Below, piece after piece: positions 6,619 to 13,027 of a DNA stretch of 13,997 bases. Source of the stretch: an uncultured Lachnospiraceae bacterium. Lineage in GTDB: Bacteria; Bacillota; Clostridia; Lachnospirales; Lachnospiraceae. A program made the translations under genes and the position numbers. Below the pieces are notes generated by a model. The model ran no database searches and had not been told where the DNA came from. It saw only the letters and a list, made by a program, of their open reading frames with translations. The DNA is taken from contig CAJUHJ010000031.1 of the NCBI GenBank assembly GCA_910586355.1, positions 1 to 13,997 on the forward strand, written 5' to 3'. How positions within the stretch are numbered: position 1 is the first letter of the stretch; the number at the start of each line of letters is the position of its first letter.

Positions 6619-8112
6619 TTATACAATGTTTAAAATCTTCTTTACAATGTCCTCCATCTCTTCTGAATCACACACTGTTTTATGACAAATCTCAGCATTC
6701 CGTATCTCTTCTACCGCAGCCGGCACACTTGTTTTGGAAAGCCTGGATAATTCATCCACTAATTCAAAATCTGTCATAGAATCGTATTTTTCTTTATCAA
6801 TAGAATTCATTACACTTCTGGTAAACTTAAATGGACTGGCAGTAGACACAATAACCGTCTTTGCAGTATCCCTTGTTTCCTCTCTATACTTCGCATAAAC
6901 TCCTGCTGCTACTGCTGTATGCGTATCAAGCACATATCCCGTTTTTTGATATAACTTATGAATCACTTGTTCTGTCTGCTTCTCCGTCGTATAATTTCCA
7001 TAAAAATCCGAAAGCTGCTCTTTCATCTTTTTTGTAATTTCATATTTGCCCTCTTTTGAGAGGGACTGCATCAATTCTGAGTTCTGTTTTGCATGATTTC
7101 CTGTAATCCAATAAATCAGCCGTTCCAGATTACTTGAAATCAAAATATCCATCGACGGAGAAGAAGTCAATAGAAACTCCCTGTTTTTATCGTAAATTCC
7201 TGTGGAAAAGAAATCATATAATACTTTATTCTCATTGGACGCACAAATTAATTTTGCAATTGGAATTCCCATTTGTTTTGCATAAAACGCTGCGAGAATA
7301 TTGCCAAAATTTCCAGTCGGAACAACAAAATTAATTTTTTCTCCTTTTGAAATCTCCCCTTTTGCATACAATTTTGCATATGCGTAAACATAATATACAA
7401 TCTGCGGAACCAACCGACCAATATTAATAGAATTTGCAGAAGAAAACTGATAACCGCCCTCTTCCATCATTTCTGCGAGTTTCTTATCCGAGAACATTTT
7501 CTTTACACCGGTCTGCGCCTCGTCAAAATTCCCATTGATTCCTATGACAAATGTATTTTTTCCTTTTTGTGTAACCATCTGCTTTTCCTGAATCGGGCTG
7601 ACGCCATGCTTTGGATAAAACACAATGATTTTGGTTCCTTCCACATCCGCAAATCCAGCAAGGGCTGCCTTTCCTGTGTCTCCTGAGGTTGCCGTCAAGA
7701 TTACAATTTCGTTTTTCACCTGATTTTTCCTTGCTGCAGTAATGAGCAAATGCGGTAAAATCGACAGCGCCATATCTTTAAATGCAATTGTTGAACCATG
7801 AAACAATTCCAGATAATATGCGTTATCGACAGATACCAAAGGAGCAATCTCTTTTGTATCAAACTTGCTGTCATATGCAGCGTCAATACAGTTCTTTAAT
7901 TCTTCTTCTGTGAAATCTGTCAAAAATTTACTCATAACAGCATATGCCGTCTCCTGATAAGTCATCTTCGCTAGTTCATCAATATCCACTGCCAAAGCTG
8001 GAATTTTTGACGGCACAAATAAACCTCCGTCATTCGCCAGCCCTTTTAAAATCGCCTGTGAAGCCGTTACTTTCTCGTCTGCATTTCTCGTGCTTTCATA
8101 TATTAATTCCAT
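6619..8112 (-). CDS. thrC: Threonine synthase
   Basis: A PLP enzyme converting O-phosphohomoserine to threonine and phosphate. The 497-residue protein belongs to the longer E. coli/yeast-like class. The PLP lysine is K112 in GSTIAFKDMA, and the phosphate-binding loop is TSGDTGKAA (142-150). The N-terminal cap is intact (STRNADEKVTASQA, then NDGGLFVP). The start at 8112 has an AGAGGAG site just upstream. Transcription probably starts near 8204 from a near-consensus promoter, leaving a leader of about 92 bases, too short for a T-box. Homoserine kinase and dehydrogenase genes are not adjacent, so the gene is a single transcription unit here. Confidence 0.96.
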   Translation of the reverse strand: MELIYESTRNADEKVTASQAILKGLANDGGLFVPSKIPALAVDIDELAKMTYQETAYAVMSKFLTDFTEEELKNCIDAAYDSKFDTKEIAPLVSVDNAYYLELFHGSTIAFKDMALSILPHLLITAARKNQVKNEIVILTATSGDTGKAALAGFADVEGTKIIVFYPKHGVSPIQEKQMVTQKGKNTFVIGINGNFDEAQTGVKKMFSDKKLAEMMEEGGYQFSSANSINIGRLVPQIVYYVYAYAKLYAKGEISKGEKINFVVPTGNFGNILAAFYAKQMGIPIAKLICASNENKVLYDFFSTGIYDKNREFLLTSSPSMDILISSNLERLIYWITGNHAKQNSELMQSLSKEGKYEITKKMKEQLSDFYGNYTTEKQTEQVIHKLYQKTGYVLDTHTAVAAGVYAKYREETRDTAKTVIVSTASPFKFTRSVMNSIDKEKYDSMTDFELVDELSRLSKTSVPAAVEEIRNAEICHKTVCDSEEMEDIVKKILNIV

Positions 8113-8183
8113 ATTTTCTCCTCTTTCTAAATCAATTCTAATAAATCATTCTGCCAGTGATAATTATGTTGTTAGAAACTACA

Positions 8184-8213
8184 TTGCAACTATGTAAGGC
8201 CATATGTTATACT
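8184..8213 (+). promoter_or_regulatory. Putative promoter toward the cloverleaf and AP2-like gene
   Basis: TTGCAA (8184-8189), an 18-base spacer and TATACT (8208-8213), with TG one base before the -10 (extended -10). Its -10 overlaps the thrC -10 on the other strand. A start near 8220 would give a leader of about 370 bases that includes the whole cloverleaf. Confidence 0.55.
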
Positions 8214-8239
8214 ATACAAAACTTAAAATGAACTGTCAA
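8211..8239 (-). promoter_or_regulatory. thrC promoter
   Basis: On the minus strand a perfect TTGACA (8234-8239), a 17-base spacer and TATAGT (8211-8216). It is the best-looking promoter for a protein gene in the window. Confidence 0.85.
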
Positions 8240-8328
8240 ATAGTTTCGTTTTGAATGTGTTTTGGATGGAAAGGGGCCCGTCAGGGAACGGCTGGAGTGG
8301 AGAGGGACTTCTTTTGTTTTGGTGTTTT

Positions 8329-8481
8329 TGGATTAAGCGCTTCTAAACAGTCCCGCTTCTTTTGTCGTTACCGGACAAAACCGCCCGAAACGCGCCGTCC
8401 ATGGCGCAGTTCGGGCTTTTGCGAACGTCCTGTTCGCAAATTCCTATGATTTGATGGGACTGTTAAGAAGCGCTAAATCCA
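8329..8481. repeat. Cloverleaf-shaped inverted repeat (possible ncRNA or small mobile element)
   Basis: Two outer arms, 8329-8354 and 8456-8481, pair at 24 of 26 positions; the mismatches are A8345/A8465 and A8335/A8475. Inside are three separate hairpins. H1 is TTTTGTC/GACAAAA (8360-8366, 8374-8380). H2 pairs 8383-8389 with 8410-8416 and 8392-8396 with 8403-8407, 12 pairs with one 2x2 internal loop. H3 is a perfect 9-bp TTTGCGAAC/GTTCGCAAA (8418-8426, 8432-8440). The whole forms a compact four-way junction. No T-run follows either arm, so it is not a simple terminator. It could be the folded leader of the AP2-like mRNA, an independent ncRNA, an ERIC-like non-autonomous repeat or a protein-binding DNA site. 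The coding strand cannot be decided from the fold. Confidence 0.8.
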
Positions 8482-8586
8482 TCATAATAACAAATGTATC
8501 TTGGTAATAATGGAAAGTAAATTTCAACAATACCCTGTCGGATGTCTGGCGTACGTTGGGGATATTATTTTATAAAGGAGAACTGT

Positions 8587-9381
8587 ATGCTTTCAGGTGT
8601 TTATCAAGCAACCAAAAAAAATGGAACGATTTATTACCGTTCCAGCATTACTTATCAAAACAAACATATCAGTCTTGGAAGTTTTGAGTTGGAGTCTGAC
8701 GCGCATCGTGCTTATGTGGAGGCGTCAGAATTGTTATTAAACACTGATATTTCTTTGGAAGAAAATCTCCTAAAGACGGCTGCTTTAAAATTTGAAAAGA
8801 TGATTAGCCTGCTTAACTTTCGGGATAATAAGATTTATATCAAAACGCCGATTTATCTTCATACAAATTATTTTTCATATTACTTGTCTGAAAAAGAAGA
8901 ATTAAAATTTGATATTGACGATTTGTTTTTTTATTCTACTCATAAGATTTTAAGGCGGGGCGGACATCTTTTCGTCAATGAATATGGTATGCAGACAAGT
9001 ATTTTATCCCGCTATGGCATTCGCAGCTTTGCCACAGCGGGAAGGGATTATATTTTTGTAAATGGCGATACGTCAGATTACCGGTATTCCAATATTATGG
9101 TAATCAACCGTTATTATGGGGTAACTGCTGCTGTCCGCAAAGGCCGACCTTGCTTTGAAGTCCGGATTCATATTAATGGCAATTATCTTGTCGGTATTTT
9201 TAATCAGGAAACGATTGCTGCAATTGCTTACAATAAAGCTGCTGACCTTGCTGCTGCACATGGAATTTCTAAAAATTTTTCTGAGAATTATATTCCTGAT
9301 ATGTCCGCAGCAGAATATGCCCAAATTTATGCCGATTTAAAATTGTCCAAAAAATATCTGCACTATTTAGAGTCTCTTTAA
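8587..9381 (+). CDS. Protein with two AP2-like domains around a degenerate HNH-type core
   Basis: The 264-residue protein starts at 8587, six bases after AAAGGAG; an in-frame ATG at 8542 has no ribosome site. Residues 4-50 look like an AP2/ERF DNA-binding fold: GVYQATKKNG, a YYRSSI strand, ISLGSF (28-33) and AHRAYVEAS (39-47). Residues 176-231 form a second: YYGVTAAVRKGR, FEVRIHINGN, VGIF, then AIAYNKAADLAAAHG ending in KNF. Between them, residues 110-174 follow AP2-containing HNH homing endonucleases: IDDLFFYS, a GGHLFV strand, and VNGDTSDYRYSNI (158-170), resembling the usual VDHINGDTLDNRRSNL. The His of VDH is replaced (F157) and the upstream Leu-His-Arg block reads SILSRYG, so nuclease activity is unlikely. 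The likely role is sequence-specific DNA binding. It ends four bases from the convergent L,D-transpeptidase gene, with no terminator between. Confidence 0.72.
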   Translation: MLSGVYQATKKNGTIYYRSSITYQNKHISLGSFELESDAHRAYVEASELLLNTDISLEENLLKTAALKFEKMISLLNFRDNKIYIKTPIYLHTNYFSYYLSEKEELKFDIDDLFFYSTHKILRRGGHLFVNEYGMQTSILSRYGIRSFATAGRDYIFVNGDTSDYRYSNIMVINRYYGVTAAVRKGRPCFEVRIHINGNYLVGIFNQETIAAIAYNKAADLAAAHGISKNFSENYIPDMSAAEYAQIYADLKLSKKYLHYLESL

Positions 9382-9385
9382 TCTG

Positions 9386-10969
9386 CTATGGTATTGGCTC
9401 TATACTCCCATCTTCTGCAATCCGCTGTCCTTCTTCTAAGGGCGGCGTATTAGAAGCTGCTTCTTGCGCGGCTTTTCTTGCTTCCTCTTCTTTTGCCTTT
9501 TCTTTTTCTTCATCATAATAAGAATAAGAATTGGCTATTTTTGTATTTTCTGCCGTAAGTTTTACTGATTCCCTGTAATATGCCACAACCGGAGTGTCTT
9601 TCTCAACTGTCTGATAGAGTTTTTCTGCTATTTCTTCCGGAACATTGATGCAACCGTGAGAACCGGAATTTTTATAAATTGTGCCTCCAAACCTGCCGTT
9701 TCTCCAGGATGCGTCATGAATTCCTACATTGTATGCAAAGGGCATAAAATAGGTCACATCTGATTCATAGGTTTCTCCTTTTAAAACGGCGGGGCTTTGC
9801 TTATATACAATTTTAAATACTCCATCCGGCGAACCGTTTCCGCGGCTGATATTGCCGGATACAATATCGGTTTCTATTTTAATTGTGCCGTTTTCGATAT
9901 ACCATAAATGCTGATTGGTATAATCAATTTCTATATATGTGCTTCCAATGTCGTTTTTATTGCGGCTGACAGCTGTCTGGGAATACAACGGCTCTCTTGT
10001 CTTTACTTCACCGTTTTTAACTTCCTGGATTAACTGTTCTCTTTCGGCTTCCTTGTCAACTACCCAGCCGTAATCTCCGCCGCCAATAGTGATACTGTCT
10101 CCTTTGGCTGTCAAAAATTTGCGTTCGTCCCCATATGTATTATATTTACTTGCAAGGCTTTGAACAAAGGAAGCGGCTTTATTTTCATCAAATGATACAT
10201 TGTAATTTTCATCTACGGTAATCCATTCTGAAATAACGCTTTTATCTACAACCTCTTTATCCTCGCCCATGTCATACGTAATTTCAGCCCCAAAAAAGGA
10301 TTGGATTTTTGCCATACATTCTGATAAAACAGGGTCTTTCGCCGTCACTTGTGGTTTTTCATAGAGATCGTCCGTAAAAGTAAATTCGTTCTCTCCGGCA
10401 TCAACGGCTCCTTTGACCCTGGCATATAATTTATCTTTTATCAGATAGCTTCCCTGATTCTCTGGTATCAGCTTATATCCTTCTTCTGTCATCTGTATCG
10501 ATGCATTCTGAGGTTTTTGCATCTGCTCTTCCTTTAAACAATCCAAAGAAAAGACGGCTTCTTTTAATAAATCCTCATCATAAGTAATGCTCTTTTCCAT
10601 TTCTAATTTTTTATCTTTTGCAAGATGAAACGGCCAGAAAAATGACGACTGACCTTCAATCAGTTTTTCTTCTTCTCCGAAAGGCTTGTAGTCATAATCA
10701 AAATCCCTGCCTAAAATCTGGTGCTTATTTCCGTCTCTGTCCTGCATGACAAGCAGATAATCTTTGACTTCTAAACGCAGTTCTTCCACCGCTTCTTCGG
10801 CTGTCATACCGCCAACATCTATATCTTCTATGCTGGTCTGGTAAAAGAAATGTGAACGGAAATAGAATCCAAAGTACACATACAGCCCAATTATCAGAAA
10901 CAGAACAGTACCTAATGCCAGCAGTAAAGACCTGCGCAACACCCTGGCTCTTCTTTTTCTGCGACTCAT
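9386..10969 (-). CDS. Membrane-anchored L,D-transpeptidase (YkuD family)
   Basis: Cross-links peptidoglycan stem peptides (3-3 type) or attaches proteins to the wall, outside the membrane. The 527-residue protein has a basic cytoplasmic start (MSRRKRRARVLRR), one membrane anchor (about 14-37), a region with the IEDIDVGGMTAEEAVEEL block typical of VanW/PG_binding_4 proteins (about 47-64) repeated in character at 276-305, and a C-terminal YkuD domain (about 344-464). The catalytic motif SGSHGCINVP places C440 as nucleophile and H438 beside it, with the conserved GIH at 418. A charged Lys/Glu/Ala tail follows, then a Pro-rich end. The start at 10969 is chosen because AAAAAGGAG precedes it; the ATG at 10990 lies before this ribosome site. 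It is downstream of leuCD on the same strand but has its own -10 box. Confidence 0.93.
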   Translation of the reverse strand: MSRRKRRARVLRRSLLLALGTVLFLIIGLYVYFGFYFRSHFFYQTSIEDIDVGGMTAEEAVEELRLEVKDYLLVMQDRDGNKHQILGRDFDYDYKPFGEEEKLIEGQSSFFWPFHLAKDKKLEMEKSITYDEDLLKEAVFSLDCLKEEQMQKPQNASIQMTEEGYKLIPENQGSYLIKDKLYARVKGAVDAGENEFTFTDDLYEKPQVTAKDPVLSECMAKIQSFFGAEITYDMGEDKEVVDKSVISEWITVDENYNVSFDENKAASFVQSLASKYNTYGDERKFLTAKGDSITIGGGDYGWVVDKEAEREQLIQEVKNGEVKTREPLYSQTAVSRNKNDIGSTYIEIDYTNQHLWYIENGTIKIETDIVSGNISRGNGSPDGVFKIVYKQSPAVLKGETYESDVTYFMPFAYNVGIHDASWRNGRFGGTIYKNSGSHGCINVPEEIAEKLYQTVEKDTPVVAYYRESVKLTAENTKIANSYSYYDEEKEKAKEEEARKAAQEAASNTPPLEEGQRIAEDGSIEPIP

Positions 10970-11037
10970 ACTTTCACTCCTTTTTTGCATTTCTGTCTAT
11001 CTGTAACGATTCAGCTTTACGCTAAACGGTCATGTTT

Positions 11038-11043
11038 ATTATA
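11038..11043 (-). promoter_or_regulatory. Putative -10 box of the L,D-transpeptidase gene
   Basis: A consensus TATAAT on the minus strand, with only a weak -35 (TGTCCA about 18 bases upstream). The leader would be about 62 bases. No strong hairpin terminator is seen between leuD and this site, so read-through from leuCD is possible. Confidence 0.45.
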
Positions 11044-11104
11044 CTCTACTTTGCAAAAAAATGGACATAGAGACGAGAAAATTAATAATATTGTAATAAT
11101 AAAC

Positions 11105-11593
11105 CTACTTTTGGTTAATATAATTTACCAATCCTTCACAATCAATGATTCTCTGCATAAATTCCGGAAACGCCTGACCCTGATATGTCGTGCCTTTTGT
11201 CTTATCTGTAATGACTCCCGAATCAAAATCCACTTCTACCTCGTCGCCTGCTTCGATTTCCTGCGCTGCCTCTTTACATTCTACAATCGGCAGTCCAATA
11301 TTAATTGCGTTCCGGTAAAATATTCTGGCAAACGTCTCTGCAATGACACAGCTTATCCCAGCCGCCTTAATTGCAATCGGCGCATGTTCCCTGGAAGAAC
11401 CACAGCCGAAATTTTTGGCGGCAACCAGAATATCGCCGTCTTTTACCTGATTTACAAATGCTTTGTCAATATCTTCCATGCAGTGCTGTGCCAGCTCTTT
11501 GGGATCAGAAGAATTTAAGTACCTTGCCGGAATAATGACGTCTGTATCTACGTTGTCACCATATTTGAATACTGTTCCATGTGCTGCTTTCAT
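11105..11593 (-). CDS. leuD: 3-isopropylmalate dehydratase small subunit
   Basis: Swivel subunit of the isomerase that converts 2-isopropylmalate to 3-isopropylmalate in leucine synthesis; it works only with LeuC. The 162-residue length is that of the short archaeal/clostridial type. Motifs are DTDVIIPARYL (16-26) and the phosphate/carboxylate loop GCGSSREHAP (63-72). The specificity loop after PAR reads YLNS (25-28), where related homoaconitases have YLRT and many isopropylmalate isomerases YLVx; a substrate such as citramalate cannot be excluded. The ribosome site AGGAGG lies inside the last codons of leuC, and four bases separate the genes. No leuB or leuA follows. Confidence 0.92.
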   Translation of the reverse strand: MKAAHGTVFKYGDNVDTDVIIPARYLNSSDPKELAQHCMEDIDKAFVNQVKDGDILVAAKNFGCGSSREHAPIAIKAAGISCVIAETFARIFYRNAINIGLPIVECKEAAQEIEAGDEVEVDFDSGVITDKTKGTTYQGQAFPEFMQRIIDCEGLVNYINQK

Positions 11594-11597
11594 GTAT

Positions 11598-12866
11598 TTA
11601 TCCTCCTATCACTTCATCTGGGCCTGAAATTTTTCCTGTCACCGCGCTTGCCGCTGCAACTGCAGGACTGGCAAGATAAATCTCCGATTCCGTATGTCCC
11701 ATACGGCCTACAAAGTTACGGTTTGTTGTCGAAATACAACGCTCTTTCTCTGCCAAAATACCCATATATCCGCCAAGACACGGCCCGCAGGTCGGCGTGC
11801 TGACAATTGCCCCTGCTTCGATAAAGATTTTTAACAGCCCCTCTTCCATTGCATCCAGGTAAATTTTCTGGGTCGCCGGAATTACAATGACGCGCACGCC
11901 TTTTGCCGCTTTTTTCCCCTTCAAAATTTCCGCTGCAATCCGCAAATCATCCAGCCTTCCATTTGTACAGGAACCAATCACAACCTGGTCGATGGCAATT
12001 TCACCGATCTCGTCTATTGTCTTTGTATTTTCTGGCAAATGCGGAAACGCAACGGTTGGTTTCAATGCGCTTAAATCAATTGTATATTCTTCATCGTATA
12101 CAGCGTCTTCATCTGCCTCATAGATTTTATACGGACGCACAGAGTGTTCTTTTAGATATGCCTGGCACAATTCATCCACTGGAAAAATTCCGTTTTTGCC
12201 ACCGCCTTCAATTGCCATGTTTGCAATTGTAAAACGGTCGTCCATCGAAAGATACTGTATACCGTCGCCGACAAATTCCATAGATTTATACAGCGCTCCG
12301 TCTACGCCTATCATTCCGATAATGTGCAGAATAATATCCTTTCCGCTAATCCATTTTGCCGGCTTTCCTACCAGATTAAATTTTATGGCAGAAGGCACTT
12401 TAAACCATGCTTTTCCAGTTGCCATTCCAGCCGCCATATCAGTGCTTCCGACTCCTGTCGAAAATGCGCCTAATGCGCCGTACGTACAAGTATGGGAATC
12501 AGCTCCGATAATCACATCTCCCGCAACGGTCAGTCCTTTTTCCGGCAGCAGCGCATGTTCAATCCCCATTTCTCCTACATCAAAATAATTGCTAATCTCA
12601 TGTTTACATGCAAATTCACGGACGCATTTGCAATGCTGTGCAGATTTTATGTCCTTATTTGGTACAAAATGGTCAAGGACAAGCGCAATTTTATCCTTAT
12701 GAAAGACGCCCTCGGTCTTCATCTTCTCCATTTCGTGAATCGCTACCGGAGAAGTAATATCATTTCCAAGTACAAGATCTAAATCAGCTTCAATCAACTG
12801 TCCTGCCTGTACTGTATCTAATCCTGCGTGTGCCGCAAGTATTTTCTGGGTCATTGTCATTCCCAT
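11598..12866 (-). CDS. leuC: 3-isopropylmalate dehydratase large subunit
   Basis: Iron-sulfur catalytic subunit of isopropylmalate isomerase, aconitase superfamily. The 422-residue length is that of the short LeuC/HacA class rather than the roughly 465-residue E. coli form. The [4Fe-4S] ligands are C300 (IGSCTNGR), C360 and C363 (TPTCGPCLGG). The family motifs GADSHTCTYGALGAFSTGVG (121-140) and DHFVPNKD (65-72) are present. The start at 12866 has AGGAGG nine bases upstream. An open frame continues upstream to 12968 but runs through the promoter and the LysR operator, so it is not used. It is transcribed divergently from a LysR-type regulator that very likely activates it. Confidence 0.94.
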   Translation of the reverse strand: MGMTMTQKILAAHAGLDTVQAGQLIEADLDLVLGNDITSPVAIHEMEKMKTEGVFHKDKIALVLDHFVPNKDIKSAQHCKCVREFACKHEISNYFDVGEMGIEHALLPEKGLTVAGDVIIGADSHTCTYGALGAFSTGVGSTDMAAGMATGKAWFKVPSAIKFNLVGKPAKWISGKDIILHIIGMIGVDGALYKSMEFVGDGIQYLSMDDRFTIANMAIEGGGKNGIFPVDELCQAYLKEHSVRPYKIYEADEDAVYDEEYTIDLSALKPTVAFPHLPENTKTIDEIGEIAIDQVVIGSCTNGRLDDLRIAAEILKGKKAAKGVRVIVIPATQKIYLDAMEEGLLKIFIEAGAIVSTPTCGPCLGGYMGILAEKERCISTTNRNFVGRMGHTESEIYLASPAVAAASAVTGKISGPDEVIGG

Positions 12867-12915
12867 GCAGCAATACCTCCTGTTTTTAAATTGTGTGAGT
12901 GTTTTATCAAATGTT

Positions 12916-12944
12916 ATTCTAACATATTGTTCACTATAAGAGAA
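12916..12944 (-). promoter_or_regulatory. leuCD promoter
   Basis: On the minus strand TAGAAT (12916-12921) preceded by TG one base upstream (extended -10). The -35 is poor (TTCTCT, 12939-12944, 17-base spacer), as expected of an activator-dependent promoter. The predicted start is near 12909. Confidence 0.6.
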
Positions 12945-12960
12945 ATACATATTAAATATA

Positions 12961-12989
12961 TTTACCATAACTAAAAGTTATGATATAGT
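12961..12989 (+). promoter_or_regulatory. Promoter of the LysR-type regulator
   Basis: TTTACC (12961-12966), a 17-base spacer and TATAGT (12984-12989), 38 bases before the start codon. The spacer is filled by the inverted repeat 12966-12982, so bound regulator should block its own transcription. Confidence 0.6.
12966..12982. promoter_or_regulatory. LysR-type operator (T-N11-A)
   Basis: CATAACTAAAAGTTATG is a perfect inverted repeat of six bases around a five-base centre and contains the T-N11-A pattern of LysR-family sites. Its centre is about 65 bases upstream of the predicted leuC start, the usual position of the recognition site for activation, and it lies between the -35 and -10 of the regulator's own promoter. 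Confidence 0.75.
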
Positions 12990-13027
12990 AAAGTTATTCC
13001 ATAATTTACAAAGAGAAAGGAAAGCAT

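Larger units (their letters stand above)
8113..8586. other. 474-base intergenic region between thrC and the AP2-like gene
   Basis: Contents in order: the thrC leader (8113-8204); two overlapping divergent promoters (8184-8239); a purine-rich stretch (8242-8310) without recognisable motifs; the cloverleaf inverted repeat (8329-8481); an AT-rich stretch; and the AAAGGAG ribosome site (8575-8580) of the AP2-like gene. The middle is visibly more GC-rich than its surroundings. An open frame of 64 codons across 8255-8449 is interrupted by the palindromes and has no ribosome site, so it is not called as a gene. Confidence 0.7.

Noticed and set aside
8113..8204. T-box or threonine riboswitch in the thrC leader
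   Set aside because: The leader is only about 92 bases, with no T-box sequence and no terminator/antiterminator pair.
8255..8449. A 64-codon open frame on the plus strand between thrC and the AP2-like gene
   Set aside because: It runs through the cloverleaf hairpins, has no ribosome site, and its Arg/Lys/Cys-rich product looks like a by-product of GC-rich palindromes.
8329..8481. Integron attC site or tRNA-like cloverleaf
   Set aside because: The arms do not give the GTTRRRY/RYYYAAC core in the right place, there is no integron integrase, and the hairpins lack tRNA D, anticodon and T-loop features and a CCA-compatible end.
10985..11518. A 177-codon open frame antisense to leuD
   Set aside because: Cys/Phe/Ile-rich composition without family resemblance; it lies opposite the clearly coding leuD and has no ribosome site.
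12867..12968. 34-residue N-terminal extension of leuC
   Set aside because: It would cross the promoter and LysR operator; the ATG at 12866 has a strong ribosome site and matches the family N-terminus.
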